Below, piece after piece: positions 52,829 through 60,681 of a stretch of DNA of 64,000 nt. The stretch spans positions 806,001 through 870,000 of the forward strand of contig NZ_JAAQPI010000001.1 in assembly GCF_011683955.1 (NCBI RefSeq), given 5' to 3'. Within the stretch, counting starts at the first letter, position 1, and each line of letters opens with the position of its first letter. The translations under genes and the position numbers were made by a program. This stretch comes from Pseudomaricurvus alkylphenolicus. Its GTDB lineage: Bacteria; Pseudomonadota; Gammaproteobacteria; Pseudomonadales; Cellvibrionaceae. The notes beneath the pieces were generated by a model that ran no database searches, was not told the origin of the DNA, and was given only the letters and a program-made list of their open reading frames with translations.

Positions 52829-55140
52829 GACGGAGGACCTTTGCGGCTGATGTTAACGAAGATAGGCGATGACCAGGCCCGCTGGCCTTTCATTGTTGTG
52901 CAGTCGTCGTCTCGGGGTGTTCTGTGATCACCAAAACAGGGATTGATTTTATCCACCTGGCCTTGGCTGTTGCGGCTCGCTCGCAGGTTGTCCCCATTGA
53001 CCGTCGGGCTGGGTTCTTCGATGGCGCGCACGTAATAGACCGCATCTCGATCCGCACTCAGAAAATCATCATCGCTGAATTCAACACTGCATGTTGATGA
53101 GTTCGAATCGCAGGGGAATACCTTCCAGGTATCCTCCACCAGTTTCTGCACGGCTTCTCCAGCATAAGCCTGTGGCCGAATACGGATCACCTCAATGCGA
53201 TCGACCCGATAGCGCTCATCACCAGGGTTATAACACTCCCCCTGAGCCAGCTTTTGCAGTTTTTTGGCTTCGAGGTTTTGCAACACATAGTCAGGACAAC
53301 CGGGCAGTTGTTTGAGAGAACCCACCGCCGTCACCCGAAAACGGGGGTTCTTGGCCATGGATACCTGGCTACCCATCGGCAGGCTGTCATCACCCGCGTT
53401 AACCAGATCGAACCAGAGCAGCAATCGGTGACCACTGGTTCCGTATACTTCGCGGCGTTTAAGCGCATCCCAGATAGCGCTGCGGTCTCGACCTTCCGCG
53501 TGTACCGCTACCACGCCGCCGGCCGTCAGAAAAGACATTTTGCGCTCCTGCTCGGACACCGAGTCGCCGCTGTATCCTTCCAGCTTAAGCAATGAACGTG
53601 AATGAGGCTCCGGCGCCTCCTTGCCCCTGCCATAGATCAACCACTGCCAAAAGGGTGTTTTACCGCCGCGCATGCCCGCATCGCTGGTGCCGATGCGCGG
53701 AAACTGCTTAAACCCATTACCCGGTCGCGCAAAGTGGGTATCGCTGGACCCGATAAATCCCCAGGTAAAGCGCAAGGGGTTTTCGGGGTCATCAAAATTG
53801 GTCAACGCCAGACCATACTGGGCGGATTTTTTGGCAACGTAGTTAAAAGCCGGCAAGAACACATCCCGTGCCTGGCCGGCATCGAGCCATTCCTCAACAC
53901 TGGTGCCCGGTACACTCAGCCATCCGGAGGTATTCTCCACTTCCAGATAATGTTCTCTGGCCAGTTCGGCCCGGGTCTGGCATTGCGCGTCCGATTCACC
54001 GGCGAGCAGACAGCGGTTTTTAATGATTTCGCCGGCCTGCCAACAGCTGGGCAGATAGTTTTCCTGGGGCGGTGGGCAAAAGAGGTTGCCCTGTTGATCC
54101 CAATCCCGCGCCCGATAATCCCGGTAAACTTCGGAGCTGCCGTGGCCGGAGTACACTTCGATCAATCGCCCCTTATCGGCGTCGTAGTGTTCTGCGGTTA
54201 ACTGATGCTCCCAACTTGCACCCGGCGGCGTATAGATACCCCAGCTGGAACCGTGAGGTACCACCAGAGTATCAAACCCCCATTGGTCGAGCTTTTGATA
54301 AAGTTCGCCTGTCGTCGCGGCGGTCTCGTAGCATAAATCAGGCAGCCGAGGGCTGGGAACATCCAGCGCGCAGTCGGGAATGTCTTTCAGTTCCTGCAGA
54401 TAACGGCTCAGGCCTTGGTAATAGGTTTGGTTGCCACCGTCGAGCCACTTCAGTGCCCCCACCATGCCTTTGGCGCCGGCGGATGATCTCAGACCACGAG
54501 TCCCCAAGCCGGCCGCTCCAATCGGGCGTGTCGGCAGCCTCGAAGCATCAACATCGCGATACAGAATATTGTGATGGCCAAAGTGTTCATCCGGATTATT
54601 GCCGATCTGCGACCACTCAAAGCCGATAAACGCCACCAGATCCGGGTTGGCCGGATCGCCAGACAGGGTATTGCACAGGCGCACAGCTTCCTGGGCATCG
54701 CGCCAGCGTTGCGGCGTATAGCTCTCCGCGTGGTCAGTAAGAAAGAAGAAATCCAGCTGCGACACATAGCGGGCGTAGTCGCAGGCCGCCGCGGGCGGAT
54801 AAGCGCCTTTGCTGCCGTTCATGATGGGCAAGGAGAACATAAAAGCGTCCAGCGACCAGGTGGTGTGCACGTGAGTGTCGCCGAACAGAATCTGCTTGCC
54901 CGTTTCGGCGTGCAGGGTGTCGGCGTCCATCTGTCGCTGCCGTCGATCGGTAATTTCCTCAACAGGCGTAACTACCGCAACGGGTTCACCGGCGTCCAGT
55001 GGATCCTGTTGATAGTAGCCTTGCGGATCCGGTATGCGTACCCAGGAGAAATAAACCGCGACCAGGAGCACAATCAACACAAGGCCAATCCAACCACCGA
55101 TCTTCCACCACGGATAGCCACCCGTTTTTTTGCTTGTCAT
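52825..55140 (-). CDS. DUF3604 protein (PHP-like putative metallohydrolase), paralogue B
   Basis: A 771-residue paralogue of the protein at 48833-51163, with an N-terminal anchor (WIGLVLIVLLVAVYFSWV) and the same periplasmic domain. Metal-site signatures: FGDTHVHTT (Asp88, His90, His92), TDHAES (Asp136, His137), FGHHN, VPHGSSWGIYTPPGASW, YSGHGSSEVY and SSDTHFARPGNGFK. The shared segments ENYLPSCWQAG and DAGQARDVFLPAFNY are identical in both copies. It is the second gene of the operon, 6 bases after the isomerase, with an ATGA overlap to the next. Both copies keep all visible ligands, so both are probably active, perhaps on different substrates. Confidence 0.85.
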   Translation of the reverse strand: MTSKKTGGYPWWKIGGWIGLVLIVLLVAVYFSWVRIPDPQGYYQQDPLDAGEPVAVVTPVEEITDRRQRQMDADTLHAETGKQILFGDTHVHTTWSLDAFMFSLPIMNGSKGAYPPAAACDYARYVSQLDFFFLTDHAESYTPQRWRDAQEAVRLCNTLSGDPANPDLVAFIGFEWSQIGNNPDEHFGHHNILYRDVDASRLPTRPIGAAGLGTRGLRSSAGAKGMVGALKWLDGGNQTYYQGLSRYLQELKDIPDCALDVPSPRLPDLCYETAATTGELYQKLDQWGFDTLVVPHGSSWGIYTPPGASWEHQLTAEHYDADKGRLIEVYSGHGSSEVYRDYRARDWDQQGNLFCPPPQENYLPSCWQAGEIIKNRCLLAGESDAQCQTRAELAREHYLEVENTSGWLSVPGTSVEEWLDAGQARDVFLPAFNYVAKKSAQYGLALTNFDDPENPLRFTWGFIGSSDTHFARPGNGFKQFPRIGTSDAGMRGGKTPFWQWLIYGRGKEAPEPHSRSLLKLEGYSGDSVSEQERKMSFLTAGGVVAVHAEGRDRSAIWDALKRREVYGTSGHRLLLWFDLVNAGDDSLPMGSQVSMAKNPRFRVTAVGSLKQLPGCPDYVLQNLEAKKLQKLAQGECYNPGDERYRVDRIEVIRIRPQAYAGEAVQKLVEDTWKVFPCDSNSSTCSVEFSDDDFLSADRDAVYYVRAIEEPSPTVNGDNLRASRNSQGQVDKINPCFGDHRTPRDDDCTTMKGQRAWSSPIFVNISRKGPPS

Positions 55141-55146
55141 AGGTGC

Positions 55147-55983
55147 TTACTTCCCGGATTCAAAATGGTTTATGTTGATATGTGCGGAGGCCCACAGGGC
55201 ATCGAGCTTGCTGGCCAACGCCTGATCCCGACCCCGGCGCTGGTACTCTGACCTTACTTGAGCCTGAATACTGTCGAAGGCCGGGAGAACCACCGGCGTT
55301 TTCTGATGAAGTGACAGCAAGACATACTGCTCGCCGTGAACAATCGGTGGAGATATTTCTCCCGGGTTCATGGTTTTTGCCTGCTGCGCCAGTGTCGGGC
55401 CGATCAGGTGATGCAGGCGACTGATGGGTAAGGGACCTTGCGGGATCAGTAAAAAGCGGGCGGCGTTAATGTGCAGGCTCTCGCCAGTGGCCAACCGTTC
55501 ACGCGCGGCTGCCACTTCGGGGTAGGAGTCAAAAGCGTAGGCCGACAACCTCAGAGTACCGCTTTTCTCAAACACTGAAGGGTGTTGATCGAAATAGGAG
55601 CGCAGCTCCTTCTCGGTCATCGGACGTTCCAGGAATGCCGCCAGGATATCGTCAATAGCGGCCTGCACCAGCAGTTTGCGCAGCCCCGGGTCATGGTGGA
55701 ACAATCGCAAACGCTCCGCCCTCTGAACCATCAGGGCTTCATCCACCATCAGCTGCAATAAGCGTTGGCGAGCACTGTCGTTCAGCGGTTGAGCGCTGCC
55801 TGCGCGCAGGAGCGATTGCGTCTGTTCCAGATCCTCTTGAGTAATCGGCTGCCGATTCACCCAAACCAATACGTCATCAACGCCTGTTTTGATACCGGGT
55901 CCCAGCAACGCCAGCCCCAGCGCTATCGTGGCCAGAACCAACCGAATGCCTTCTTTGTAGCCAAAAGATGAGTTCAAGGACAT
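55147..55983 (-). CDS. Parvulin/SurA-like peptidyl-prolyl isomerase, membrane-anchored
   Basis: A 278-residue protein from the ATG at 55983. An N-terminal hydrophobic helix (LVLATIALGLALLGPGI) is followed by a SurA-like N-domain (VLVWVNRQPITQEDLEQTQS, LLQLMVDEALMVQRAERL) and a PpiC-type region (GTLRLSAYAFDS, SRLHHLIGP, MNPGEISPPIVHGEQYVLL). It is the first gene of the five-gene operon. The gap to the divergent AraC gene is only 58 bases. A frame extends further upstream to 56151 but overlaps the regulator, so I rejected it. Its likely role is chaperoning periplasmic partners encoded downstream. Confidence 0.8.
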   Translation of the reverse strand: MSLNSSFGYKEGIRLVLATIALGLALLGPGIKTGVDDVLVWVNRQPITQEDLEQTQSLLRAGSAQPLNDSARQRLLQLMVDEALMVQRAERLRLFHHDPGLRKLLVQAAIDDILAAFLERPMTEKELRSYFDQHPSVFEKSGTLRLSAYAFDSYPEVAAARERLATGESLHINAARFLLIPQGPLPISRLHHLIGPTLAQQAKTMNPGEISPPIVHGEQYVLLSLHQKTPVVLPAFDSIQAQVRSEYQRRGRDQALASKLDALWASAHININHFESGK

Positions 55984-56007
55984 AATTGCTGTCGAATTTG
56001 CGCTAGA

Positions 56008-56024
56008 TACCTCAATAATAGGTA
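56008..56024. promoter_or_regulatory. Inverted repeat TACCT-N7-AGGTA in the 58-base divergent promoter
   Basis: Perfect 5-base arms lie at 56008-56012 and 56020-56024 between the isomerase start (55983) and the AraC-type start (56042). With so little space it must overlap one or both promoters and is the natural candidate for the regulator's operator. Confidence 0.5.
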
Positions 56025-56041
56025 AGCTCAGGAGTATTCGA

Positions 56042-57118
56042 ATGTCCAATGCAGACAACGGGATCACAAATGCGGACAGTCTTGTCAGCCAGGGGCTCGC
56101 ATCCATCCCGGCAGTCAAACAGTATCTGCGCCACGCTGAAGCCTTGGGCATCGACTGTCAACCGCTGCTGGACCAGGCTGGCATCTGCGCACAAGACCTC
56201 AACGATAATAATCACTGGATACCGGCGACGGCGCTGGAGAAGCTCCTCTCGATCCTGATCCCGGCCAGCAACGACCCCTGCTTTGGCCTCCACACCGCCC
56301 GCTTTATCTCCATGGATATGTACAATGTGCAGGGCTATATCAACATGAACTGCAGTTCCCTGAGAGAGGTCTGGGGGCAAACGCCCATTTACGAGAAAAT
56401 CGTCGGGGATATGGGGGTCTCCACCCCGGTCTATGGCGAGCAGGTTTCCAGCCTGCGCTGGCATTGCAACTACACAGACCCGCTGGTCCGACGCCATATC
56501 ACCGAAACCATACTGGCCTCCTGGCATCGTTATGTACGGGAGTACCTGCTGCCGGATCAATCGGATAAGGGGCCGATTCAGGTGTGCTTTGTACACAACC
56601 CGCCCGAGACCCCAGAGCTGCTGACGGAATATCAAGACGCGTTCGGCTGTGAAGTGCTGTTTGATCAGCCCTACAACGCCATCAGTATCGATAATGAGCT
56701 GTTGGATCTGCCCATTGCCCAGGCCAATCCCCACCTCTTGGCCTCGCTGCTGGATCACGCCACGCAACTGCTTAGAGAGCTGGACAAAAATCGCAGTTTT
56801 ACCGAACAGGTGAAGAACCTGCTGCGGCTGATGATCACTAAGGAAATCCCCAGGCGGGAGGCCATCGCCGAACAGTTACACATGAACAGTCGCACCCTGC
56901 AGCGTAAACTCGCAGAGGAAGGCAGCAGCTACCAGGCGCTGCTGGATGAATTGCGCCTGGAGATGGCCTGCCACTATCTGTCTAAAACCGACTTGAGTAT
57001 GGAGGTCATCGCCGAAAAGCTGGGATTTGCCGAGACCCGCTCTTTTTATCGGCAGTTTAAAAACCTGTGTGGTGTCACTGCCGGAGCCTATCGAAAAGAG
57101 CGGCGTTTGTCGTCTTAG
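56042..57118 (+). CDS. AraC-family regulator (OruR/ArgR type) of the DUF3604 operon
   Basis: A 358-residue regulator. An N-terminal ligand domain of about 230 residues (HAEALGIDCQPLLDQAGI at 30-50, CFGLHTARFISMDMYNVQGY) is followed by the C-terminal double helix-turn-helix (RREAIAEQLHMNSRTLQRKL and SMEVIAEKLGFAETRSFYRQ). AGGAG precedes the ATG. It is divergent from the isomerase/DUF3604 operon and 51 bases upstream of an MFS transporter on the same strand. It probably controls both. The ligand is unknown; relatives respond to ornithine, fatty acids and other small molecules. Confidence 0.9.
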   Translation: MSNADNGITNADSLVSQGLASIPAVKQYLRHAEALGIDCQPLLDQAGICAQDLNDNNHWIPATALEKLLSILIPASNDPCFGLHTARFISMDMYNVQGYINMNCSSLREVWGQTPIYEKIVGDMGVSTPVYGEQVSSLRWHCNYTDPLVRRHITETILASWHRYVREYLLPDQSDKGPIQVCFVHNPPETPELLTEYQDAFGCEVLFDQPYNAISIDNELLDLPIAQANPHLLASLLDHATQLLRELDKNRSFTEQVKNLLRLMITKEIPRREAIAEQLHMNSRTLQRKLAEEGSSYQALLDELRLEMACHYLSKTDLSMEVIAEKLGFAETRSFYRQFKNLCGVTAGAYRKERRLSS

Positions 57119-57169
57119 TTTTGGCTGCGCATCTTAACTTTATGTCAGGCCCCGGCTCAGAGTCGTTTT

Positions 57170-58462
57170 ATGTCATCATCCGTTAACCTGCCCGCCCCCG
57201 AAGCGCCCGCTCGCGAATACGGATATCCTCACCCGCACCTTCTGTTGGCGCTGTTGACGCTGCTGAACGTTATCAGCTTTGTCGATCGAAACCTGTTGCA
57301 GAGTTTCGTGGTGGATGTGCGCAGGGAGTTGGACTTATCCTTCCTGCAGTTCAGTATTCTTATCGGCCCGGTTCTTGACGTCTCTGTTATGGTGGCGGTG
57401 CTATTTATGGGCAGCCTCGCCGACCGCTGTAACCGCCTGCGACTCATCTCGGCGGCGTTTTTTGTCTGGAGTCTGTCGATGATCGGGATCGGCATGGGCG
57501 ACTCCTTCTGGAGTCTCGCGGTACCCCTGTGTCTGCTGGCAGTCGCCTTGTCGGCGTTGCCGCCTGCCGCGGTATCTCTGATCAGCGACCTGACACCCCC
57601 GCACCGGCAGGCAAGTGCCAGTGCCATCTACTACACCGGGGTGTCACTGGGCGTCGGTGGCAGTCTGTTGGTCGCGGGTACTCTGGGGGCAGTAGTAGGC
57701 TGGCGCCAGTGTTTTATGATTTTGGGTTTGGGTGGCGGTGTTCTGGCACTGCTGGTCTGGTTGATTCCGGACCCGGGTCATAAACATCCGCCCTCTGGCA
57801 GCCCCAGCGCCTCCCACGTCTTGCGTAGCAGCTGGAACGCGATCCGATCCACTCCTGCGCTGCGTTATACCATTCTTGGCGCCATGCTGATCACCGCCGG
57901 ACAGAGTACTCATAACATCGATCAGGCTTGGCTGGTGCGCGAGCGCGGGTTCAGCGTGGTTGAAGGGCAGTTGACGTTTGGCATTATCATTTTGATCGCC
58001 GGGGTTTGCGGCTCGTTGCTGGGGGGCTTGTTGAGTGACTTTCTGTATCGCCGCCACCCGGGCGGACGACTTTGGTTTTTGGCCGTCGCCATGCTTATGG
58101 TGGTACCCCTGGAAGCCCTGTTTCGATTTTTTCCAAGCTCGAGCGGGCTGTTTTTATTTATTGTTTTTCTGGGGGCCATGACCGTAATGATGCCCTATGG
58201 CCCGTTACTCGCCAGCGTGGCGCAACTGGCTCCGCCGGGGGCCAAATCCACCGTGGTGGCGTTTTGCGTGGTAGCCATGTCACTGGGTGGTGCACTGGTG
58301 GGTAACGTTATGGTGGGGGCGCTGATCGACTTTCTGATTGCGCAGGGAATGGAGCGGCCAATGACTTGGGGGTTGTTTGGTGCCGCTATGGTCGGAACGC
58401 TGGCGGCGCCTTTGTTTTTTGTTGCCGCCAGGAGTTGTGAGGGGGAGGTTGAAAAGAATTAA
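57170..58462 (+). CDS. MFS transporter (spinster/SLC37-like) next to the DUF3604 operon
   Basis: A 430-residue twelve-helix transporter. The first helix region (LTLLNVISFVDRNLLQSFVV) and the GSLADRCNRLRL loop between helices 2 and 3 match the major facilitator motif A and resemble the spinster-like branch (NxxDR). It is probably co-transcribed with the AraC gene 51 bases upstream. Its likely role is inner-membrane import of a product made in the periplasm by the DUF3604 enzymes, an inference from location. No sign of truncation. Confidence 0.87.
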   Translation: MSSSVNLPAPEAPAREYGYPHPHLLLALLTLLNVISFVDRNLLQSFVVDVRRELDLSFLQFSILIGPVLDVSVMVAVLFMGSLADRCNRLRLISAAFFVWSLSMIGIGMGDSFWSLAVPLCLLAVALSALPPAAVSLISDLTPPHRQASASAIYYTGVSLGVGGSLLVAGTLGAVVGWRQCFMILGLGGGVLALLVWLIPDPGHKHPPSGSPSASHVLRSSWNAIRSTPALRYTILGAMLITAGQSTHNIDQAWLVRERGFSVVEGQLTFGIIILIAGVCGSLLGGLLSDFLYRRHPGGRLWFLAVAMLMVVPLEALFRFFPSSSGLFLFIVFLGAMTVMMPYGPLLASVAQLAPPGAKSTVVAFCVVAMSLGGALVGNVMVGALIDFLIAQGMERPMTWGLFGAAMVGTLAAPLFFVAARSCEGEVEKN

Positions 58463-58590
58463 TGGACACCACTGGAAGTCCACTTCCAGCACACCCCACA
58501 AGGACCTATCGAAAGCTATCAACGCATATTCGCAATCAAGATTAGCCGTGAGTCGCAGAATCACCAGCTGCCGTTAACTCAGATATTGAT

Positions 58591-58618
58591 TTGACACCAA
58601 TTATTACCCGGGTAATAA
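58591..58618 (+). promoter_or_regulatory. Sigma-70-like promoter with embedded 18-base palindrome
   Basis: TTGACA (58591-58596) and TAATAA (58613-58618) are 16 bases apart, a credible -35/-10 pair, 37 bases ahead of the ATG at 58655. The perfect palindrome TTATTACCCGGGTAATAA (58601-58618) covers the spacer and the -10, so a bound repressor would block polymerase. A further GGTAAT half-site lies in the leader near 58630. Confidence 0.65.
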
Positions 58619-58654
58619 TATTTAACCGTGGTAATTTGATAAGGACATAAAACC

Positions 58655-59236
58655 ATGTCGACTCGATATCTGGCCATCCACGAACGGAAGATTCTGGCCA
58701 AAGGCACACTTGAAGAAGTTGTGCACAAGGTAAAGGCGATAGACCCTGATGTAGAGCCTACTGTCGTCAAAGAAGAAAACTGTAGGGAGTTAGTCATTGG
58801 TTGGCGTGGAGATGCGGAAGCCGTGTTGAGCAACCTCCCCCCAGAACACAATATTGCCCCAAAACCTGCGACAAAGCGTGGGCGTCCCAAATTGGGGGTA
58901 GTCGCTAAAGAAGTGACTCTGCTGCCAGAGCACTGGGAATGGCTCGCTTCTCAACGGGGCGGCGCATCCATGGCATTGCGAAGACTGGTCGATAAAGCGC
59001 GAGAAAATACCCCGGTGGAGGATCTCATCGTTATGAAACAACAAGAGCTCGACTCATTTATGATGCGGGTATTGGGCGATGCGCCGGGTTTTGAAGAGGC
59101 CACCCGCAGTCTTTACCGCAACAGCAGCATCAGCTTTACAAAAGCGGTCGAGGATTGGCCGGGAGACCTCAAAGAATTTGTCTTAGACAAATTCTTTGAA
59201 ATCGCCGACTTGCACAGCGGCAAGACTTCAAAATAG
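58655..59236 (+). CDS. DUF2239-family protein, possible ribbon-helix-helix regulator
   Basis: A 193-residue cytoplasmic protein matching DUF2239 through KRGRPKLGVVAKEVTLLP and HWEWLASQRGGASMALRRL. The middle third (about 75-115) reads as a basic arm, a short beta strand (KEVTLL), a helix (EHWEWLASQ), a GGAS turn and a second helix (MALRRLVDKAR), which looks like an Arc/CopG ribbon-helix-helix. The family has no established function. Its promoter carries a perfect 18-base palindrome, which would fit autoregulation by such a dimer. AAGGAC lies upstream of the ATG. It is convergent with the permease gene and transcribed alone. Confidence 0.8.
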   Translation: MSTRYLAIHERKILAKGTLEEVVHKVKAIDPDVEPTVVKEENCRELVIGWRGDAEAVLSNLPPEHNIAPKPATKRGRPKLGVVAKEVTLLPEHWEWLASQRGGASMALRRLVDKARENTPVEDLIVMKQQELDSFMMRVLGDAPGFEEATRSLYRNSSISFTKAVEDWPGDLKEFVLDKFFEIADLHSGKTSK

Positions 59237-59273
59237 CGGACTGATGAAAACTGAGCTATCGCTGCCTGCAGGC

Positions 59274-60650
59274 TTAAATAGCAGCCCCATCGCGCCTGCA
59301 GGTGTCCGCTTTGGCCCTAATATCACCCACAATCATAATGGTCGCCAACACACCCACAAACAACCCTACCCAAGGCTCCATTAATGCCAGTGACAACCCG
59401 GTCAACATCGCCACACCACGCTCCTCCGGGGTTTCTGGAATCACCATTGCCACATAGGCGCAGGCAAAGCCGGTCATCACCAGTGAAATCGACAGGGCGA
59501 TACTCATCATCGGTTGCAGAGCGGTTATCACCGGTAGCAGGAAGAAAAACACCGGCAGGCCAAATAGATAAAACGAACCAATGCCACTGAAGAGCGAGTC
59601 CATACTGGCTCTTCCCTGGCGCCAGCGCTGCACAACGATAACGTGCACACCGGTCCAGAGCACCCCTTGGGTGGGGAAAAACGGGGCGAGCACCGCCATC
59701 AGAATATTGCGAATACCGACCGAGAAGTGTGCACGGTCGACATCGACGTCGATGGTTTCGTCAGGTCGCTCTGCGCTCGCCTCACGGATCACCTCCCTGC
59801 CAGTGATAAAGTCGCCAAACGCTATGGTGTAGGCAATCAGTGCCAACGGCAGGCAAGACAACAGCATATCCAGAGTGGGCCAACCGATAACAAAAGGTGA
59901 AGCCTTCGCCCATAAATCCCCCAATGGCGGAATCAGTACACCCCAGCGTATATTGAACTCGACTTCACCGATTGCGACACCGACCACGGCAGCAATCAGA
60001 AACCCCGGCAACAGCCCAAGATTACTCAAGATGGCCAGCCACCGGTGTCGCTGTCGGTAGCGGATCAAGGGTTTGGAAAAGCCAAATATCAGACAGACGG
60101 CAATGGCAAGCGTGGTCGAGACCGGTTGAGCCATAAAGGTATCGATATCGTCAAAGAACACCCGCTTAAAGGCCGCAATGCTGGCCCCCAATATAATGCC
60201 GCCTTTGAGTGCCTTCGGCAGCCAGTTGACAAACCGTTGCCCCAAACCGGTGATACCGAAAAACAACATCAGTGCGGCAAAATCCAGCGATAAGGCGGTC
60301 ATGACACTGAAGCGTTCGGTTGGGTCGGTGTAATTGCCCAACACAAAAGCGATCACAATGGGAAACACCGGTGTGATCCATCCGGGGGCAAAGGGATCGC
60401 CGAACAACAGCGGCGCCGCCGAGATCAGTATCAAGTGGATCATCGAGCATGCAATGGCCTCTTCAAAATTGAGGCCAAAAGCACCTTGCAGCAGGGGCAC
60501 GAGTGCCATGGAGGTCGCCGCAGTCACTACCAGCCCCTGGAGCAAATCAACCCACTCCATGCGCGCATGATAAATCGGGAGTCTGGCGGTAAAAGGTCCC
60601 CATCGCCAGCCCGGCTGGACGGCGCCCTGTTGACGTTTAACAGTCATCAT
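59274..60650 (-). CDS. NCS2/SLC23-like permease (putative)
   Basis: A 458-residue inner-membrane protein with about twelve to fourteen hydrophobic segments. The early TSMALVPLLQGAFGLNFEEA stretch and the later TIAFGDFITGREV suggest the uracil/xanthine permease (NCS2) or related SLC23/26 fold, but no diagnostic signature is clear, so the family call is tentative. GGGGAGAG precedes the ATG pair at 60645-60650. It starts 31 bases after the TonB receptor stop on the same strand, so it probably carries the same compound across the inner membrane. Confidence 0.7.
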   Translation of the reverse strand: MMTVKRQQGAVQPGWRWGPFTARLPIYHARMEWVDLLQGLVVTAATSMALVPLLQGAFGLNFEEAIACSMIHLILISAAPLLFGDPFAPGWITPVFPIVIAFVLGNYTDPTERFSVMTALSLDFAALMLFFGITGLGQRFVNWLPKALKGGIILGASIAAFKRVFFDDIDTFMAQPVSTTLAIAVCLIFGFSKPLIRYRQRHRWLAILSNLGLLPGFLIAAVVGVAIGEVEFNIRWGVLIPPLGDLWAKASPFVIGWPTLDMLLSCLPLALIAYTIAFGDFITGREVIREASAERPDETIDVDVDRAHFSVGIRNILMAVLAPFFPTQGVLWTGVHVIVVQRWRQGRASMDSLFSGIGSFYLFGLPVFFFLLPVITALQPMMSIALSISLVMTGFACAYVAMVIPETPEERGVAMLTGLSLALMEPWVGLFVGVLATIMIVGDIRAKADTCRRDGAAI

Positions 60651-60681
60651 TTATCTCTCCCCTGCACAATAACAGCAGATG

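Noticed and set aside
54571-55251. 226-codon open frame on the plus strand
   Set aside because: It is antisense to DUF3604-B and the isomerase, crosses a real gene boundary and shows no family features.
55984-56151. N-terminal extension of the isomerase
   Set aside because: It would run through the divergent promoter and into the AraC gene; the ATG at 55983 directly precedes the membrane anchor.
56012-56767. 251-codon open frame on the minus strand
   Set aside because: It is antisense to the AraC gene, whose helix-turn-helix and ligand domain are convincing.
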